Of a DNA stretch of 64,000 bases, positions 9,399 to 17,689 are shown one piece after another. The position numbers were made by a program, and so were the translations under genes. Each line of letters begins with the position of its first letter. Position 1 is the stretch's first letter. The notes under the pieces were generated by a model. That model had not been told where the DNA came from. It made no database searches and was given only the letters and a program-made list of their open reading frames with translations. Source of the DNA: Nitrosopumilus sp. K4 (GTDB taxonomy: Archaea > Thermoproteota > Nitrososphaeria > Nitrososphaerales > Nitrosopumilaceae). The stretch spans positions 1,156,164 through 1,220,163 of the forward strand of contig NZ_CP067007.1 of the NCBI RefSeq assembly GCF_018128925.1, given 5' to 3'.

Positions 9399-10256
9399 AT
9401 GAATTTTAAACGTTCTACAACATCAATGGCACTAGCCCTTTTGGCACTGTCATTAATTTCAGTAACTTCAATTCAGCAAGATGCTTTTGCTCAAAGTATG
9501 GGTATGACAATTACCGCCACTGCAGCAAAAGGCTCAGACACAATATCAGTAAGTGGACAAACTGCATCAAAGGTCACAGATGTAACATTTAGAGTAACAT
9601 CTCCAAGTGGCAATAATGTAGTAGGTATTGGCCAAGTTTCACCAGATGAAAATGGTAACTTTGCCAAAGAATTCAGAGTAGGTCCAACATGGACAGAAAA
9701 TGGATTCTACAAAATAACAGCTATGCAAAGTGTTGGTTCAAACTCATTGTACACAATGTCTGTTCATGTTGAAGTAAAAAACGGAATGACTGCAAAAACT
9801 TCTGTAACCAATTCAAATATGGAGACAGGAATTTTCAAACCAGTCAATAACAACACAATAGAAAGAGGATTAGAAATCGAGGCAGAAGCATTGATCGGAT
9901 CCACAGAAATTGTAATTACTGGAACCACAGACAGAGTCAGTCAAGATGTCACATTGACAGTAACAGCACCAAACGGAAACAAAGTTTCTGTTGCACAAGT
10001 ATCACCAAGCATTAATGGTGACTTTGCAAAGACCATCGTTACAGGCGGTCCGCTATGGAAACAAGATGGATTCTATACTGTTACAGCAAAACAATTTGAA
10101 TCAGAAGATTATACAAAATCAATTCAAGTTGACATCAAAGAGGGAGTCGTAGTTCCAGAATTTGGTACAATAGCAGTAATGATCTTAGCAGTTGCGATCA
10201 TCTCAATTATCGCAGTATCTGCAAAATCAAGACTTAGCATTATGCCAAGATACTAA
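9399..10256 (+). CDS. PEFG-CTERM secreted surface protein 2
   Basis: A 285-residue exported protein. It has a signal peptide (cleavage near DAFAQ, about residue 32) and two tandem homologous Ig-like domains (about 33-125 and 155-245). Each domain carries V(T/S)xxxPxGNxVxxxxQVSPxxNGxFAK, then W and GFYxxTA. The C-terminus is the same PEFG anchor as in protein 1: VPEFGT, a transmembrane helix and an RLSIMPRY end. The anchor-coding DNA plus the 3' flank is identical over 125 bases to gene 3. Probably a cell-surface or S-layer-associated protein; function unknown. Confidence 0.85.
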   Translation: MNFKRSTTSMALALLALSLISVTSIQQDAFAQSMGMTITATAAKGSDTISVSGQTASKVTDVTFRVTSPSGNNVVGIGQVSPDENGNFAKEFRVGPTWTENGFYKITAMQSVGSNSLYTMSVHVEVKNGMTAKTSVTNSNMETGIFKPVNNNTIERGLEIEAEALIGSTEIVITGTTDRVSQDVTLTVTAPNGNKVSVAQVSPSINGDFAKTIVTGGPLWKQDGFYTVTAKQFESEDYTKSIQVDIKEGVVVPEFGTIAVMILAVAIISIIAVSAKSRLSIMPRY

Positions 10257-10273
10257 ATTCACAACTTTTTTCC
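10149..10273 (+). repeat. 125-bp exact direct repeat, copy A
   Basis: This copy covers the PEFG anchor codons, the stop codon and 17 bases of 3' flank. It is identical to 11084-11208. The equivalent segment of PEFG gene 1 (from about 9225) has several silent differences. Confidence 0.9.
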
Positions 10274-10276
10274 CAT

Positions 10277-10296
10277 TTTTTAAATATACATAAATA
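10277..10296 (+). promoter_or_regulatory. TATA promoter of PEFG gene 3
   Basis: The same 20 bases as at 9354-9373, again 45 bases from block start to ATG (10322). It directly follows the T-rich terminator of gene 2. Confidence 0.65.
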
Positions 10297-10321
10297 GAGA
10301 CATGCTCAAAACGCTAACAAG

Positions 10322-11191
10322 ATGAACATCCGTACGTCGTTCGTGCTACTAGCCGTTTTGACTGCAGTCGGTACTTTAACCATGTCATCAGCATATGCTT
10401 TACCACAAGCATGTCCTGATTGTGAGGGAGAATCTGCAATGACAGCAAGCAAAGTTTTGCGTCAAGAGCTCCCAGTCACTATTTGGACAGATAGTGAATC
10501 ATATGATCACAATAGCATGATTGAAGTTTCAGGCCAAGTAGCAAATATAGCATCTGGTTACCCAGTAACAATTACTGTGGTGAGTCCATTAAATTCAGTT
10601 GTAACAATTGCTCAACTACAAGTAAGTAGCGATGGAACATTTGGAACAACACTCAACACAGCTGGTGCAATGTGGAAATACGACGGTACCTATACCATCA
10701 AAGCTCAATACGGCGAAAACAAAAGCGACAAGGTCCGTGTTGAATTAGCTGGTGGTCAAGCATACAAACCAACTACCCCAACAACATCTGTAAAATGTGG
10801 TGCAAATAGCGTTGCAGTAGCAGATGGAAAATGTGTTAATTACACAATCACTGGAGGAATGGTCACTGGTGCAAAAGTTAACACTGACGATAATTCAATT
10901 ATCGTTAGAATTAGTGCAATGAATGATGGAACAATCACATTATCTCCATCCAAAGAAGTCCTCGACGGTGTCTTTATGGTACTTGTTGATGACCAAGAAT
11001 GGGATGATGTAGTTATTGATGGCAACAAAGTCACAGTAAGTTTCCTAGCAGGCACTGAAAAGATTGAGTTAATTGGTACATTTGTAGTTCCAGAATTTGG
11101 TACAATAGCAGTAATGATCTTAGCAGTTGCGATCATCTCAATTATCGCAGTATCTGCAAAATCAAGACTTAGCATTATGCCAAGATACTAA
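10322..11191 (+). CDS. PEFG-CTERM secreted surface protein 3
   Basis: A 289-residue exported protein. It has a signal peptide (cleavage near SAYA, about residue 26) and a short CPDC pair just after it. An Ig-like domain follows (about 50-145, WTDSESYDHNSMIEVSGQV... GTYTIKAQYG), then a domain with CGAN...GKC (possible disulfide) and NYTITGGMVTGAKV (about 155-255). The last 34 residues form the PEFG anchor, identical to protein 2. The second domain resembles that of protein 1 (YKITGGKLLSV). Likely surface-exposed; no enzyme motif seen. Confidence 0.85.
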   Translation: MNIRTSFVLLAVLTAVGTLTMSSAYALPQACPDCEGESAMTASKVLRQELPVTIWTDSESYDHNSMIEVSGQVANIASGYPVTITVVSPLNSVVTIAQLQVSSDGTFGTTLNTAGAMWKYDGTYTIKAQYGENKSDKVRVELAGGQAYKPTTPTTSVKCGANSVAVADGKCVNYTITGGMVTGAKVNTDDNSIIVRISAMNDGTITLSPSKEVLDGVFMVLVDDQEWDDVVIDGNKVTVSFLAGTEKIELIGTFVVPEFGTIAVMILAVAIISIIAVSAKSRLSIMPRY

Positions 11192-11208
11192 ATTCACAAC
11201 TTTTTTCC
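11084..11208 (+). repeat. 125-bp exact direct repeat, copy B
   Basis: Identical to 10149-10273. The copies are 935 bases apart, and the identity ends in the T-rich 3' flank. Confidence 0.9.
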
Positions 11209-11303
11209 ATTTTTTCATTTTCACATAGTGAAATAGCATTAACGTGTTTTCTATCACTCCAACTAGAGGATTCAAATATCAGAATTCAAGTCTTGAATTA
11301 ATC

Positions 11304-11462
11304 ATGGCATTCAAGAAAGGAATTCACAAATGTGTAGAATGTGAGAAGAAAAAGAAAGAAGATCCTGAAGATATGGGATTATGCAGCAAATGCAGTGCAG
11401 CAGAAACCCGACTTGAAAAAACAATGTACAAAGAAATGATAGATGAGGGAAGTTTTCCTTAG
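11304..11462 (+). CDS. Small zinc-ribbon-like protein, 52 residues
   Basis: A short, charged protein with two Cys pairs (CVEC near residue 9, CSKC near residue 30) separated by a Lys/Glu run. It looks like a small treble-clef or zinc-ribbon fold. I chose ATG 11304; an earlier non-ATG in-frame start at 11244 would add 20 residues without the Cys motif. It sits alone between PEFG genes. Function unknown; nucleic-acid or protein binding is a guess from the charge and Cys pattern. Confidence 0.65.
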   Translation: MAFKKGIHKCVECEKKKKEDPEDMGLCSKCSAAETRLEKTMYKEMIDEGSFP

Positions 11463-11541
11463 ATTTAGTCAAAATCAGTCTAAAAAGATTCCAAACTCGT
11501 AAAAATCAACTTTAATCTATTAGAAAAACTATCAGAAAACA

Positions 11542-11718
11542 TTGGAACAAGATGACAGGTATGAAACAGTAACAATTGAATCAAAAGTCAGAGAAGGAGT
11601 ATTTCATAAAGTCATTAAAGACTTGGAAACGGGAAAGGCTGTTTCATGTTCTTGCAAATGTTGGAGTAAAGGGAACAAACCTTGTGTAGGTATGAGAACT
11701 GTCGGTTTTGATAAATAG
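11542..11718 (+). CDS. Possible small Cys-rich protein, 58 residues
   Basis: An open frame begins at a TTG (11542) just after an in-frame stop and ends at TAG 11718. The product has an acidic/basic N-half (YETVTIESKVREGVF) and a C-terminal Cys cluster (CSCKCWSKGNKPC), which suggests metal binding, perhaps like CDGSH-type or small Fe-S proteins. A TTTAAT element lies about 30 bases upstream. The codon choice resembles that of its neighbours. The non-ATG start and small size keep confidence moderate. Confidence 0.5.
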   Translation: MEQDDRYETVTIESKVREGVFHKVIKDLETGKAVSCSCKCWSKGNKPCVGMRTVGFDK

Positions 11719-11813
11719 ATTCCAAACTGCAAGTATTGAAATTGTTGTAAATGAAGATTAGTCAATTTTTAGATAGTAAAAGAAATATACAAACATCCAA
11801 GATAGGATGATGT

Positions 11814-12614
11814 ATGAATAAGATTTTTTACATAGCAGTAATTTTATTTTCAATTTCATTTTTACCTGTTTTTGGTCAAACTAATCCAATTACAGTTCAG
11901 ACAGACGATAATAACTATGATGAAGGAGACACAATAGTAGTATCAGGACAAGTAGAAACAGTAGTAACTGGAACTCCCATTGTATTACAAATATTCTTTG
12001 AAGGAAACATGATAGATATTGCTCAGATCACAGTAGCCCAGGATGGAACTTACAGCCACACAGTTATTGCAGAAGGGCCTCTATGGAGCAAAGCAGGAGA
12101 CTATCTAATCAGAGCATCATTTGGGGAAGGAAACATTGCAGAATCAGAATTTAATTTTGCTCCAAAAACAGATGTACCTGAGACGACCAATATTTTCGAA
12201 GTCGATGCAGGAAGTTCAGGAACATTTGATGTAGAATATACAATCAAAGGCGGTTCTGTTAAAAACATGGTAATTGATCCGGATATTTTTGCATTAATAG
12301 TTCAAATAGATTCTGCAGATGAAGGAGTGATAACATTGGACTTGCCCAGAGAATTTATCGGTGCAGAAAAACAAGATGGAAAAGACGACCTTTTCATAAT
12401 ACTAATTGATGGAATCGAAGTCCCATACCAAGAATCAGTTACAAACTCAGATTCCAGAATAATCACAATTAATTTCGAGCAGTTGGATTCAGACATAGAA
12501 ATTATTGGAACATATGTTGTTCCGGAATTTGGTACAATTGTGATGATGATTCTCTTGGTAGGAATTGGAACTACAATTGCAATTTCTAGAAGTAAGTTTC
12601 AAGTAAGAGTCTAA
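11814..12614 (+). CDS. PEFG-CTERM secreted surface protein 4
   Basis: A 266-residue exported protein with the same design as PEFG 1. It has a signal peptide (about 20 residues, ending VFGQ), an Ig-like domain TDDNNYDEGDTIVVSGQV (about 27-118) and a second domain with YTIKGGSVKNMV (about 130-225). The anchor is VPEFGT, a helix and a basic tail. Its anchor differs from those of genes 1-3 (MMILLVGIGTTIAISRSK), so it has escaped the homogenisation seen in the others. A TATA-like AAATATACA lies about 27 bases before the ATG. The stop overlaps the convergent cysteine desulfurase gene by 4 bases. Confidence 0.85.
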   Translation: MNKIFYIAVILFSISFLPVFGQTNPITVQTDDNNYDEGDTIVVSGQVETVVTGTPIVLQIFFEGNMIDIAQITVAQDGTYSHTVIAEGPLWSKAGDYLIRASFGEGNIAESEFNFAPKTDVPETTNIFEVDAGSSGTFDVEYTIKGGSVKNMVIDPDIFALIVQIDSADEGVITLDLPREFIGAEKQDGKDDLFIILIDGIEVPYQESVTNSDSRIITINFEQLDSDIEIIGTYVVPEFGTIVMMILLVGIGTTIAISRSKFQVRV

Positions 12615-13771
12615 TTAAAAGAATATTTTTCCTTGAATGGAGAAACAGAACGCAATTCTTTAACGACATTTTTCAACACATCAACGGTTTGTTCAATTTC
12701 ATGTTGTGTGTTGTACACACCAATTGTTAATCTCAAAGAACCTGTAATTTCTTCATGAGAAAAACCCATTGCTTGTAAAACATGTGATGCTTTTTGAGTG
12801 TGGACAGAGCAAGCTGAGCCAGTTGAGGCTGCAATTCCATTTTCGTCTAATTTGATTATCAAATCTTCGCCATTAACTCCAAAAAATGTAAAATGTGCAT
12901 TACCAGGCAATCTATGTCCAGGATGACCATTTAATCTAGAATGAGGTATGTCATTCAAAACTTTTGAAACCAAATGTTCTCTGAGTTTGGTTATCACGGA
13001 AAAATTTTCTTCAAGATTTGATTTTGCAATCTCGCATGCCTTACCAAACCCAACAATGTTTGCAACATTTTCAGTACCAGAACGCATGCCATGTTCTTGA
13101 CCCCCACCTAAAATCACAGGATCTATTTCAATTCCTTTTTTGACAAATAATGCACCAATTCCCTTAGGACCATTAATTTTGTGAGATGAGATGGACAGTA
13201 AATCTATTCCTAGTTTTTTGACATCAAGGGGGATTTTTCCAACTGCCTGGACAGCATCAGTGTGAAAGAAAATGTTTTTCTCATGACAAACAGATGCAAT
13301 TTCTTGAATGGGTTGAATTGTTCCAACTTCATTATTTCCAAACATTACAGATACAAGTGAGGTGTTTTCAGAAATTTTGTTTTTTAATTCCAAAATATCA
13401 ATCAGGCCGTATTTGTCGACAGGCAAATACTCTACAGAAAAACCTATTTCTTCTAATTTTTTACACGGTTCTAAAATTGCATCATGTTCAATAGACGAAG
13501 TAACTATTGAAGAGCCAGGTTTTTGTAAAACAATACCACGTAATGCAGTATTATTTGATTCCGTACCTCCAGAAGTGAAAAAAATTTCTGAGGGTTCAGC
13601 ATTAATCAGTTCTGCAATTTGTTTTCTGGCCTTATCAATTGCTTTACGTGCCAAACGACCATATCGGTGAATAGATGAAGGGTTTCCATACTGTTCTTTC
13701 AGATACGGCATCATAGAAGTTAGAACTTCGTCATGAAGTTGGGTGGATGCGGCATTATCAAGATAGATCAA
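12611..13771 (-). CDS. Cysteine desulfurase (NifS/IscS family, PLP enzyme)
   Basis: The 386-residue class V aminotransferase-fold enzyme releases sulfur from cysteine as enzyme persulfide. Visible motifs: N-terminal YLDNAAST, FTSGGTESNN, the HTDAVQ block, the PLP lysine in SISSHKINGPKG and the catalytic Cys loop ASTGSACSVH. The length fits IscS/NifS. It is the last gene of a minus-strand larC-larE-desulfurase set; its ATG overlaps the larE stop by 4 bases. That coupling suggests it feeds sulfur to LarE as well as to general Fe-S or thio-modification needs. Confidence 0.93.
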   Translation of the reverse strand: MIYLDNAASTQLHDEVLTSMMPYLKEQYGNPSSIHRYGRLARKAIDKARKQIAELINAEPSEIFFTSGGTESNNTALRGIVLQKPGSSIVTSSIEHDAILEPCKKLEEIGFSVEYLPVDKYGLIDILELKNKISENTSLVSVMFGNNEVGTIQPIQEIASVCHEKNIFFHTDAVQAVGKIPLDVKKLGIDLLSISSHKINGPKGIGALFVKKGIEIDPVILGGGQEHGMRSGTENVANIVGFGKACEIAKSNLEENFSVITKLREHLVSKVLNDIPHSRLNGHPGHRLPGNAHFTFFGVNGEDLIIKLDENGIAASTGSACSVHTQKASHVLQAMGFSHEEITGSLRLTIGVYNTQHEIEQTVDVLKNVVKELRSVSPFKEKYSFN

Positions 13772-14565
13772 TCTGCAATCACGTTTATTTTTCCAGGTTT
13801 GTATCCATCTTTGTCAATTTCAATACTTGAAAAACCAACAAGACGAAGTTTATCAAAAATTTGATTGATCATATCAGGATTGAAAATTGGAATATCATTT
13901 TTTTCTACTTCAATTTTTGCCAAACCACCAATATCTCTAACCCTAACTTGTCTAACTTTGGTCATTTGTTTAACAACATTTTCACCATATTCAATTCGTG
14001 CAAGTCTTTCTGCAGTAATTTGTTGACCCCAAGGGATACGAGATGCTAGGCAAGAGTTAGAAGGCTTATCAAAAACAGACAGTCCGACTGATTTTGCAAA
14101 ATCTCTGATTTCTTTTTTTGAAAATTCAGTTTCTACAAGTGGATTTCTAATTCCATTTTTTTTCAATGCCTCCAGTCCAGGCCTATAATCTCCCAAATCG
14201 TCAATATTTGTGCCATCAACGATTACATTAGCACCATAATTTCTTGCAACATCTAGCAAATGTGAGCCCAATTCCAACCTGCAGTAGAAACAACGATTAG
14301 AATCATTTCTGATAAATTCTGGGTTTTCTAATTCATCATAATCAATCAAAATATGAGATATTCCAATTTCAGAACAAATCTGTTTTGCAGAATCAAGTTC
14401 TTCATTTGACAGAGTCTTGTAATCAGCAGTAACAGCAATTGCAGAGTCACCTAATTTTTTATGAGCAGCATAAGCAACTAATGCACTGTCAACACCGCCT
14501 GACAGTGCAACAATGACTTTGTTTTTATCATTAAACCAATTAATCAAATTCTCAAGTTTAGACAT
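13768..14565 (-). CDS. larE: LarE-type ATP-dependent sulfur insertase for the nickel-pincer cofactor
   Basis: A 265-residue PP-loop ATPase. The ATP motif SGGVDS is at residues 22-27. Cysteines lie at 92 and 95 (RCFYC) and at 172 (PSNSCLASRIPWG, the site equivalent to the sacrificial Cys of Lactiplantibacillus LarE). LarE adenylates the pyridinium dicarboxylate intermediate and converts its carboxylates to thiocarboxylates. Three such cysteines match the [4Fe-4S]-carrying LarE subgroup and not the single-Cys sacrificial type (family knowledge plus inference). I start at ATG 14565, one base after the larC stop; a longer non-ATG frame overlaps larC. Confidence 0.88.
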   Translation of the reverse strand: MSKLENLINWFNDKNKVIVALSGGVDSALVAYAAHKKLGDSAIAVTADYKTLSNEELDSAKQICSEIGISHILIDYDELENPEFIRNDSNRCFYCRLELGSHLLDVARNYGANVIVDGTNIDDLGDYRPGLEALKKNGIRNPLVETEFSKKEIRDFAKSVGLSVFDKPSNSCLASRIPWGQQITAERLARIEYGENVVKQMTKVRQVRVRDIGGLAKIEVEKNDIPIFNPDMINQIFDKLRLVGFSSIEIDKDGYKPGKINVIAD

Positions 14566-14566
14566 T

Positions 14567-15790
14567 TTATTCCTCAATCTTTTCAATTTCTTTTCTAATT
14601 AGTGATTCTACTTGCTTTATTGACATGTTTAATTTTTCGGAAACATGTTTCAAATCTTCAAATTCAATCTTAAAATCAGATTTTCCCTTAAATGATGCAG
14701 TTTTGTATTTTATCAAAAAGGACTGACCTTCAAGAGAAACATGGGTTTCGTTTATCTCCCTAGGCAAGATAAATCGTTTTGAAGTAGAAACACGGATTCC
14801 CAGAGTCCCAGTTTCAGAAATTAAAGTATCAACAATATCATGCATCGTATTATCATCACAAATTACAGATACCAAGTTAGTTGGCCTTCCTTTTTTAGTA
14901 ATTCCATGATATATTGATACGTCTTTAGCTCCTTTTTTCATAATTGTCTCAATCAGATTTCCTAAAATTTCTCCAGAAACATCATCAACATTAGTTTCTA
15001 AAATTTTTACTGTGTCCATTTCAGTGGAGTTTTTTTGAGTCCCTCTAACAATTTTTAAAACGTTTGAAAAGGAATCAAAATCCTTTGTTCCTGCACCATA
15101 TCCAATTGATTGAATTTCCATGAGAGGATAATACTCTATACAGGTTTTTGAGAGATTTGCCAATATGCAAGCACCAGTAGGGGTTGTGAGTTCATCTTTT
15201 ACTTGCCCGCCCTGAATCAACAAGCCAGAGTTTTTTAAGATTTCAAGAACAGCTCCAGCGGGATTTGACATTGTTCCATGAGAAAACGTAACACTACCAC
15301 TACCAACGCAAACAGGCAAACATACAATGGTCTCATCAAAAAATCCTAAATCATCTGATGCAATTGCAGTTCCAACAATATCAATCAAAGTATCCATACT
15401 TGAGGCTTCATGAAAGTGAACTGATTCGGCTGAAACGCCATGAATTTTAGATTCAGAATTTATCAGAGTATCAATACAAGATATTGCAAATTTTTTTGCA
15501 GGTTCAGATAGGCCCAAATCATTTACAGAGTCAGATATTGCTTTTTTGATTTCAACGCCCTTTCTTTCATGTACATTTTCATTAATTTTTAAAACCAGTT
15601 GGGTGGAATGAACTCCATGTTTTTCAGTTTTTTTAAAATCAATTTCAGATATAGTTGAATTTGGTAAAAATTTCTCAGAAGACATTATTCCATTAATGAT
15701 CTTTGTTTTATCAGCGCCAATATCCACCAAAGATGAGAGAATCATGTCTCCAGAAATTCCAGCTATTTGTGGATCTATGACAATAACCAT
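14567..15790 (-). CDS. larC: LarC nickel-insertion protein (CTP-dependent cyclometallase)
   Basis: This 407-residue protein of the LarC family inserts nickel into the pyridinium thio-acid precursor to complete the nickel-pincer nucleotide. Family marks are the start MVIVIDPQIAGISGDM, SVHFHEASSMDTLIDIVG, the GTMSNPAGAV and ELTTPTGA blocks and the C-terminal ETNVDDVSGEILG domain. It is one continuous frame, with no programmed frameshift of the kind that splits larC1/larC2 in some bacteria. A TTTATAT box at 15814-15820 lies about 25 bases before the ATG, so the transcript is probably leaderless. Confidence 0.92.
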   Translation of the reverse strand: MVIVIDPQIAGISGDMILSSLVDIGADKTKIINGIMSSEKFLPNSTISEIDFKKTEKHGVHSTQLVLKINENVHERKGVEIKKAISDSVNDLGLSEPAKKFAISCIDTLINSESKIHGVSAESVHFHEASSMDTLIDIVGTAIASDDLGFFDETIVCLPVCVGSGSVTFSHGTMSNPAGAVLEILKNSGLLIQGGQVKDELTTPTGACILANLSKTCIEYYPLMEIQSIGYGAGTKDFDSFSNVLKIVRGTQKNSTEMDTVKILETNVDDVSGEILGNLIETIMKKGAKDVSIYHGITKKGRPTNLVSVICDDNTMHDIVDTLISETGTLGIRVSTSKRFILPREINETHVSLEGQSFLIKYKTASFKGKSDFKIEFEDLKHVSEKLNMSIKQVESLIRKEIEKIEE

Positions 15791-15881
15791 AGTCTGAAAA
15801 TCAGCAAAAATGCATATAAATTCTGTCTAAAATTAAATGAATTTCATTAGATTTAATTATTGAAAATTAAGAGCGATTAGC
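15791..15881. promoter_or_regulatory. Divergent promoter region of larC and malate dehydrogenase
   Basis: A 91-base divergent spacer. The minus-strand TATA-like TTTATAT (15814-15820) serves larC, and the plus-strand TTTAATTA (15852-15859) lies about 25 bases before the mdh ATG. Both transcripts would be nearly leaderless and could be co-regulated from this short region. Confidence 0.55.
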
Positions 15882-16796
15882 ATGATTACTATTATAGGCT
15901 CAGGAAAAGTAGGCGGAGATGCAGCATTATTTTCTGCATTAAAGAGATTAGATGATCAAATTTTGCTATTAGATGTTGTAGAAGGGCTTCCACAAGGAGA
16001 AGCAATGGATATCAACCACATGTTATCAGAGCAAGGAATAGATGTCGAAGTAAAAGGCTCAAATGATTATGCAGATATGAAGGGCTCAGACGTTGTTGTT
16101 GTTGTTGCAGGATCTGGAAGAAAACCAGGAATGACAAGAATGGACCTTTTGAAAATTAATGCAACAATTGTAAAAAGCGTGGTTGAAAATATCAAAAAAT
16201 ATGCAAACGATTCCATGATTATACCAGTAACAAACCCTCTAGACCCAATGGCCTACATTACCTACAAAGTATCAGGTTTTGATAGAAGCAGGGTTTTTGG
16301 AATGGGAGGAATGCTTGATTTATCAAGATTCAGACAATTTATTCATGAAGCAACAGGGCATTCTCGTGATTCAATCAGAGCACTTGTGATTGGAGAGCAT
16401 GGAGAAAATATGCTTCCATTACCAAGATTTTCATCAGTATCAGGAATTCCATTATCATCATTTTTGCCTAAAGAAAAACTAGACGAACTTGTAGTAAATA
16501 CAAAGCAGGTAGCAGCCAAAGTTATTGAATTGAAAGGTGCAACAGTTCATGCACCAGGAAATGCAATATCTGCAATAATTGAATCAGTAGTAAGGGACAG
16601 AAAGCAAGTCATCCCAGTTGCAACTTATCTTGACGGGGAGTATGGCTATTCAGATGTAACAATAGGAGTTCCAGCAGTAATTGGAAAGAACGGTGTTGAA
16701 AAAATCATAGAGCTGGATCTAAACGATGAAGAGAAAAAAGTGTTTGATACAGCAGTTCAAAGTGTAAAGACTGCAATATCAGGCATTGAAATCTAA
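15882..16796 (+). CDS. mdh: Malate dehydrogenase (LDH-like type)
   Basis: The 304-residue NAD(P)-dependent enzyme interconverts malate and oxaloacetate. It shows the Rossmann motif GSGKVGG (about residues 6-12), the substrate loop [10 protein letters not shown] (Arg at the position that selects malate, where lactate dehydrogenases have Gln), NPLDPM, and the catalytic-His block [11 protein letters not shown]. The length is typical. It is divergent from larC and followed 34 bases later by larB, so it lies inside the nickel-pincer cofactor neighbourhood. Confidence 0.93.
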   Translation: MITIIGSGKVGGDAALFSALKRLDDQILLLDVVEGLPQGEAMDINHMLSEQGIDVEVKGSNDYADMKGSDVVVVVAGSGRKPGMTRMDLLKINATIVKSVVENIKKYANDSMIIPVTNPLDPMAYITYKVSGFDRSRVFGMGGMLDLSRFRQFIHEATGHSRDSIRALVIGEHGENMLPLPRFSSVSGIPLSSFLPKEKLDELVVNTKQVAAKVIELKGATVHAPGNAISAIIESVVRDRKQVIPVATYLDGEYGYSDVTIGVPAVIGKNGVEKIIELDLNDEEKKVFDTAVQSVKTAISGIEI

Positions 16797-16830
16797 GCCT
16801 TTTTTTATTCATTAAGCAGATTACAATCTA

Positions 16831-17610
16831 ATGGAAATTAATGAAATTCTTGAATCCCTAGAATCAGGAAAGATAACAGCTAAAAATGCAAAAAAACTAT
16901 TATCACTTTATTCAATTGAAGAGATTGGAGATATTGCAAAAATCGACATTAACAGAAAAAACAGAAGAGGAATACCAGAGGTAATTTTTGCAGAAAATAA
17001 GGAATTAGACGAAATAAAAAAGATCATAAAGAAAACAATAGACAAAACAAATTCAGTTGTCATATCCAGGATTAACAAAAAAGATTATCAAAAAGTAGTA
17101 TCATTTGTAAAAAAATCAAAATTCAAGTTAAAGACAGGAAAAAAGACATCAACGGTGTTGTTGTTCAAAAAACCCATTAAATTCAAAGGCGGTAAAGTGG
17201 GAATAATTACGGCAGGAACCTCAGATATAGGCGTGGCAGAGGAAGCTCGCTTAATGTGCGAGGCAATGAATTGCAAATGCATTACAAGTTTTGATGTAGG
17301 AGTAGCAGGAATTCAAAGAGTCTTTCCAATTTTGAAAAAAATGATAGAAGAAGAAGTAGACTGCATCGTTGTAGTTGCAGGAATGGAAGCAGCTCTTCCT
17401 ACTTTGGTTGCGTCTTTAGTAGATATCCCAGTGGTGGGCGTACCTGCATCAGTAGGATATGGGTATGGAGAAAAAGGAATTGGTGCTCTTGCATCAATGC
17501 TACAAAGTTGTGCATTGGGATTATCAGTTGTCAACATAGACAACGGTATAGGAGCTGGAGCAATGGCAGCAAACATTGCAAATAGAGCATCTAACAAAAC
17601 TAAACCATAA
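16831..17610 (+). CDS. larB: LarB, pyridinium carboxylase/hydrolase for the nickel-pincer cofactor
   Basis: The 259-residue protein has a C-terminal PurE-like (AIR carboxylase) domain: ITAGTSDIGVAEEAR, VVVAGMEAALPTLVASL, VGVPASVGYGYGEKG and the end block NIDNGIGAGAMAA. LarB carboxylates nicotinic acid adenine dinucleotide and hydrolyses the phosphoanhydride, the first cofactor step. The N-terminal ~110 residues are the usual LarB extension. It follows mdh on the same strand. No larA-like apoenzyme is in the window. Confidence 0.92.
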   Translation: MEINEILESLESGKITAKNAKKLLSLYSIEEIGDIAKIDINRKNRRGIPEVIFAENKELDEIKKIIKKTIDKTNSVVISRINKKDYQKVVSFVKKSKFKLKTGKKTSTVLLFKKPIKFKGGKVGIITAGTSDIGVAEEARLMCEAMNCKCITSFDVGVAGIQRVFPILKKMIEEEVDCIVVVAGMEAALPTLVASLVDIPVVGVPASVGYGYGEKGIGALASMLQSCALGLSVVNIDNGIGAGAMAANIANRASNKTKP

Positions 17611-17656
17611 TGTGGCTACAATAACAAGAAAAATAATCAACTCGTGCTCGTAAATC

Positions 17657-17664
17657 ATATATAC
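17657..17664 (+). promoter_or_regulatory. TATA-like box of the radical SAM gene
   Basis: CATATATA lies about 27 bases before the TTG start at 17690. This supports the TTG start and a leaderless transcript. Confidence 0.45.
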
Positions 17665-17689
17665 CATAGTAAAACGAAGATGGGTAATA

